Below are positions 6,221-7,079 of a DNA stretch of 7,079 nt, one piece after another (position 1 is the stretch's first letter; each line of letters starts with the position of its first letter). Below the pieces are notes generated by a model. The model saw only the letters and a program-made list of their open reading frames with translations, did not search any database and was not told the DNA's origin. The position numbers and the translations under genes are program-made. The stretch is taken from contig JAHWLC010000056.1 in assembly GCA_019347585.1 (NCBI GenBank), forward strand, positions 1-7,079, given 5' to 3'. The DNA comes from Actinomycetota bacterium (GTDB lineage Bacteria; Actinomycetota; Acidimicrobiia; Spongiisociales; ZC4RG35).

Positions 6221-6778
6221 ATGAAGAGACGGCTCCTCGCACCAATGGTCATGCTGCTGCTCGCTGCCTGCCTCGGGTCCGATCTCGCCGACAGCGTTGA
6301 GGGCTCGTGGGTGCTGGAGTCGGGCACTCTCCATGGAGAACCCATCGAGTTGCTCGCCTCCCACCCGGTGACGCTGGACCTCGGCGAGGGCAGCATCGGC
6401 GGGACCGCCGCCTGCAACGGCTACCAGGGCGAGTACCGCGTCTCCGGACCCGAGTTCGAACTCGTCGAGGGTCTGGCGGTGACCGAGATGGCCTGTGGCC
6501 CCGAGGAGGTCATGACGACGGAGCGCCGCTATCTGGACGCCCTGCTCGCTGTCGACACTGTTTCCCTCGACAACGGGGAGCTCATCCTGTCCGGCGCCGG
6601 CTCCGATGTGGAGCTCATCTTCACCACCCTCGAGCCAGCTCCTGTCGCCGACCTGGTGCGCACGGTGTGGGTGCTGCAGAGCCTGATCGAGGGGGAGGCA
6701 GTCACTTCGGTCGGCGGCGCCATGTTCATCCTGTGGTCGCGGGACGACCAGGGGCTGGTCTACCGCGCCGGGCCCTGA
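6221..6778 (+). CDS. META-domain (HslJ-like) lipoprotein with a truncated second META domain
   Basis: A 185-residue predicted lipoprotein. The N-terminus MKRRLLAPMVMLLLAAC has a positively charged start, a hydrophobic stretch and the lipobox LLAAC, giving lipidated C17 at the outer face of the membrane. Residues 27-137 form a META domain: GSWVLESG, GGTAACNGYQGEY (60-72), the MACGPEE segment (90-96) and a closing strand ELIFTTL. C65 and C92 are in the positions common in this family. From about residue 146, VRTVWVLQSLIEGEAVTSVGG opens a second META domain, but the protein ends about 20 residues later, before any GCN motif. The ATG is preceded by a weak GAAGAG. The gene starts 33 bases after menA and may be read with menBA. 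META domains occur in HslJ-type stress and envelope proteins; the function here is unknown, and no direct role in quinone synthesis is shown. Confidence 0.85.
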   Translation: MKRRLLAPMVMLLLAACLGSDLADSVEGSWVLESGTLHGEPIELLASHPVTLDLGEGSIGGTAACNGYQGEYRVSGPEFELVEGLAVTEMACGPEEVMTTERRYLDALLAVDTVSLDNGELILSGAGSDVELIFTTLEPAPVADLVRTVWVLQSLIEGEAVTSVGGAMFILWSRDDQGLVYRAGP

Positions 6779-7079
6779 CCCGGTCGCGGGGGCGGAGCCA
6801 TCTCCTCCCTCTCCTCCTCGACCAGCGCGCCGACTGTCATCGCCGCCGCCAACAGGACCACGTTCTTCACCACGAACTCTCCCTCCGTGGTGAGCAGGAG
6901 CGGGTTGTCTTCCTGGAAGGCGACGTCGGGGAGGAACACGAAGACGAGAAATGTCCCCACGAGCTGGGCGAAGAGGACCGCGAGGACCAGGCGGAGACCG
7001 ATCCGGAACAGCAGGCCCAGTCCGACGAGCACCTCGACCACGCCCAAAGCGGGTACGAACCAGTCGGGGTCCACCCAGT
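6760..7079 (-). CDS. DoxX-like membrane protein, C-terminal part
   Basis: The frame is open from the right edge of the window to a TAG stop, giving about 106 visible residues; the N-terminus is missing. A GTG at 7072-7074 is in frame but probably internal, since the coding frame continues to the edge and the family normally has more sequence before this. Three hydrophobic helices are visible: PALGVVEVLVGLGLLF, LRLVLAVLFAQLVGTFLVFVFLP and FVVKNVVLLAAAMTVGAL. The segments NPLLLTTEGEFVVKNVVLLAA and GVVEVLVGLGLL resemble the C-terminal half of the DoxX/DoxX-like family of small four-helix membrane proteins. An acidic and then proline-rich tail (EEEREEM, APPPRP) follows the last helix, and its end overlaps the lipoprotein gene by 19 bp. 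Some relatives are linked to quinone or thiol redox reactions, but no activity can be assigned from this fragment. Confidence 0.75.
   Translation of the reverse strand, partial: WVDPDWFVPALGVVEVLVGLGLLFRIGLRLVLAVLFAQLVGTFLVFVFLPDVAFQEDNPLLLTTEGEFVVKNVVLLAAAMTVGALVEEEREEMAPPPRPGQGPAR

Noticed and set aside
6700..6850. Frameshift explaining the short META lipoprotein
   Set aside because: Neither other plus frame downstream continues a META-like sequence, and the downstream DNA codes convincingly for the DoxX-like protein on the minus strand.
1..7079. Mobile element, phage, defence or CRISPR signatures
   Set aside because: No transposase, integrase, terminal repeats, array-like direct repeats or defence-gene motifs were seen. 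The STAND ATPase resembles cyclase-linked regulators rather than known antiphage STAND proteins, and its neighbours are metabolic genes.

Overview
The window is very G+C-rich (about two thirds or more, by eye) and densely coded. It uses GTG starts freely, and its MenB carries the aspartate typical of the actinobacterial/mycobacterial enzyme type. This points to an actinobacterium, possibly an acidimicrobiia-like lineage; the phylum is a fair inference, the class a guess. No tRNA, rRNA, CRISPR array, transposase, integrase or phage gene is visible. No gap between genes exceeds about 165 bases.

Layout: (1) 2-2164 (+), the 3' part of a large STAND-type ATPase/TPR signalling protein. Its first visible residues match the linker that usually follows a class III adenylate/guanylate cyclase domain, so the cyclase probably lies upstream of the window. 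(2) 2229-3032 (-), a complete aldo/keto reductase converging on the first gene. (3) 3033-3196, a spacer with two inverted repeats. (4) 3197-4393 (-), menE, o-succinylbenzoate-CoA ligase. (5) A 30-bp divergent spacer. (6) 4424-5305 (+), menB, and 5309-6187 (+), menA, separated by 3 bases. (7) 6221-6778 (+), a META-domain lipoprotein whose second META domain is cut short. (8) 6760-7079 (-), the C-terminal part of a DoxX-like membrane protein, overlapping the lipoprotein gene tail to tail by 19 bp.

The coherent unit is the menaquinone block. MenE activates o-succinylbenzoate to its CoA thioester, MenB closes the ring to 1,4-dihydroxy-2-naphthoyl-CoA, and MenA prenylates dihydroxynaphthoate in the membrane. 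The thioesterase, the earlier steps (MenF/D/H/C) and the final methyltransferase are not here. The cyclase-like regulator and the aldo/keto reductase show no evident link to this pathway.

I see no convincing new multi-gene system. The points most worth a second look are the compressed menE/menB divergent start region, where signals for both genes overlap, and the truncated second META domain at a convergent overlap.
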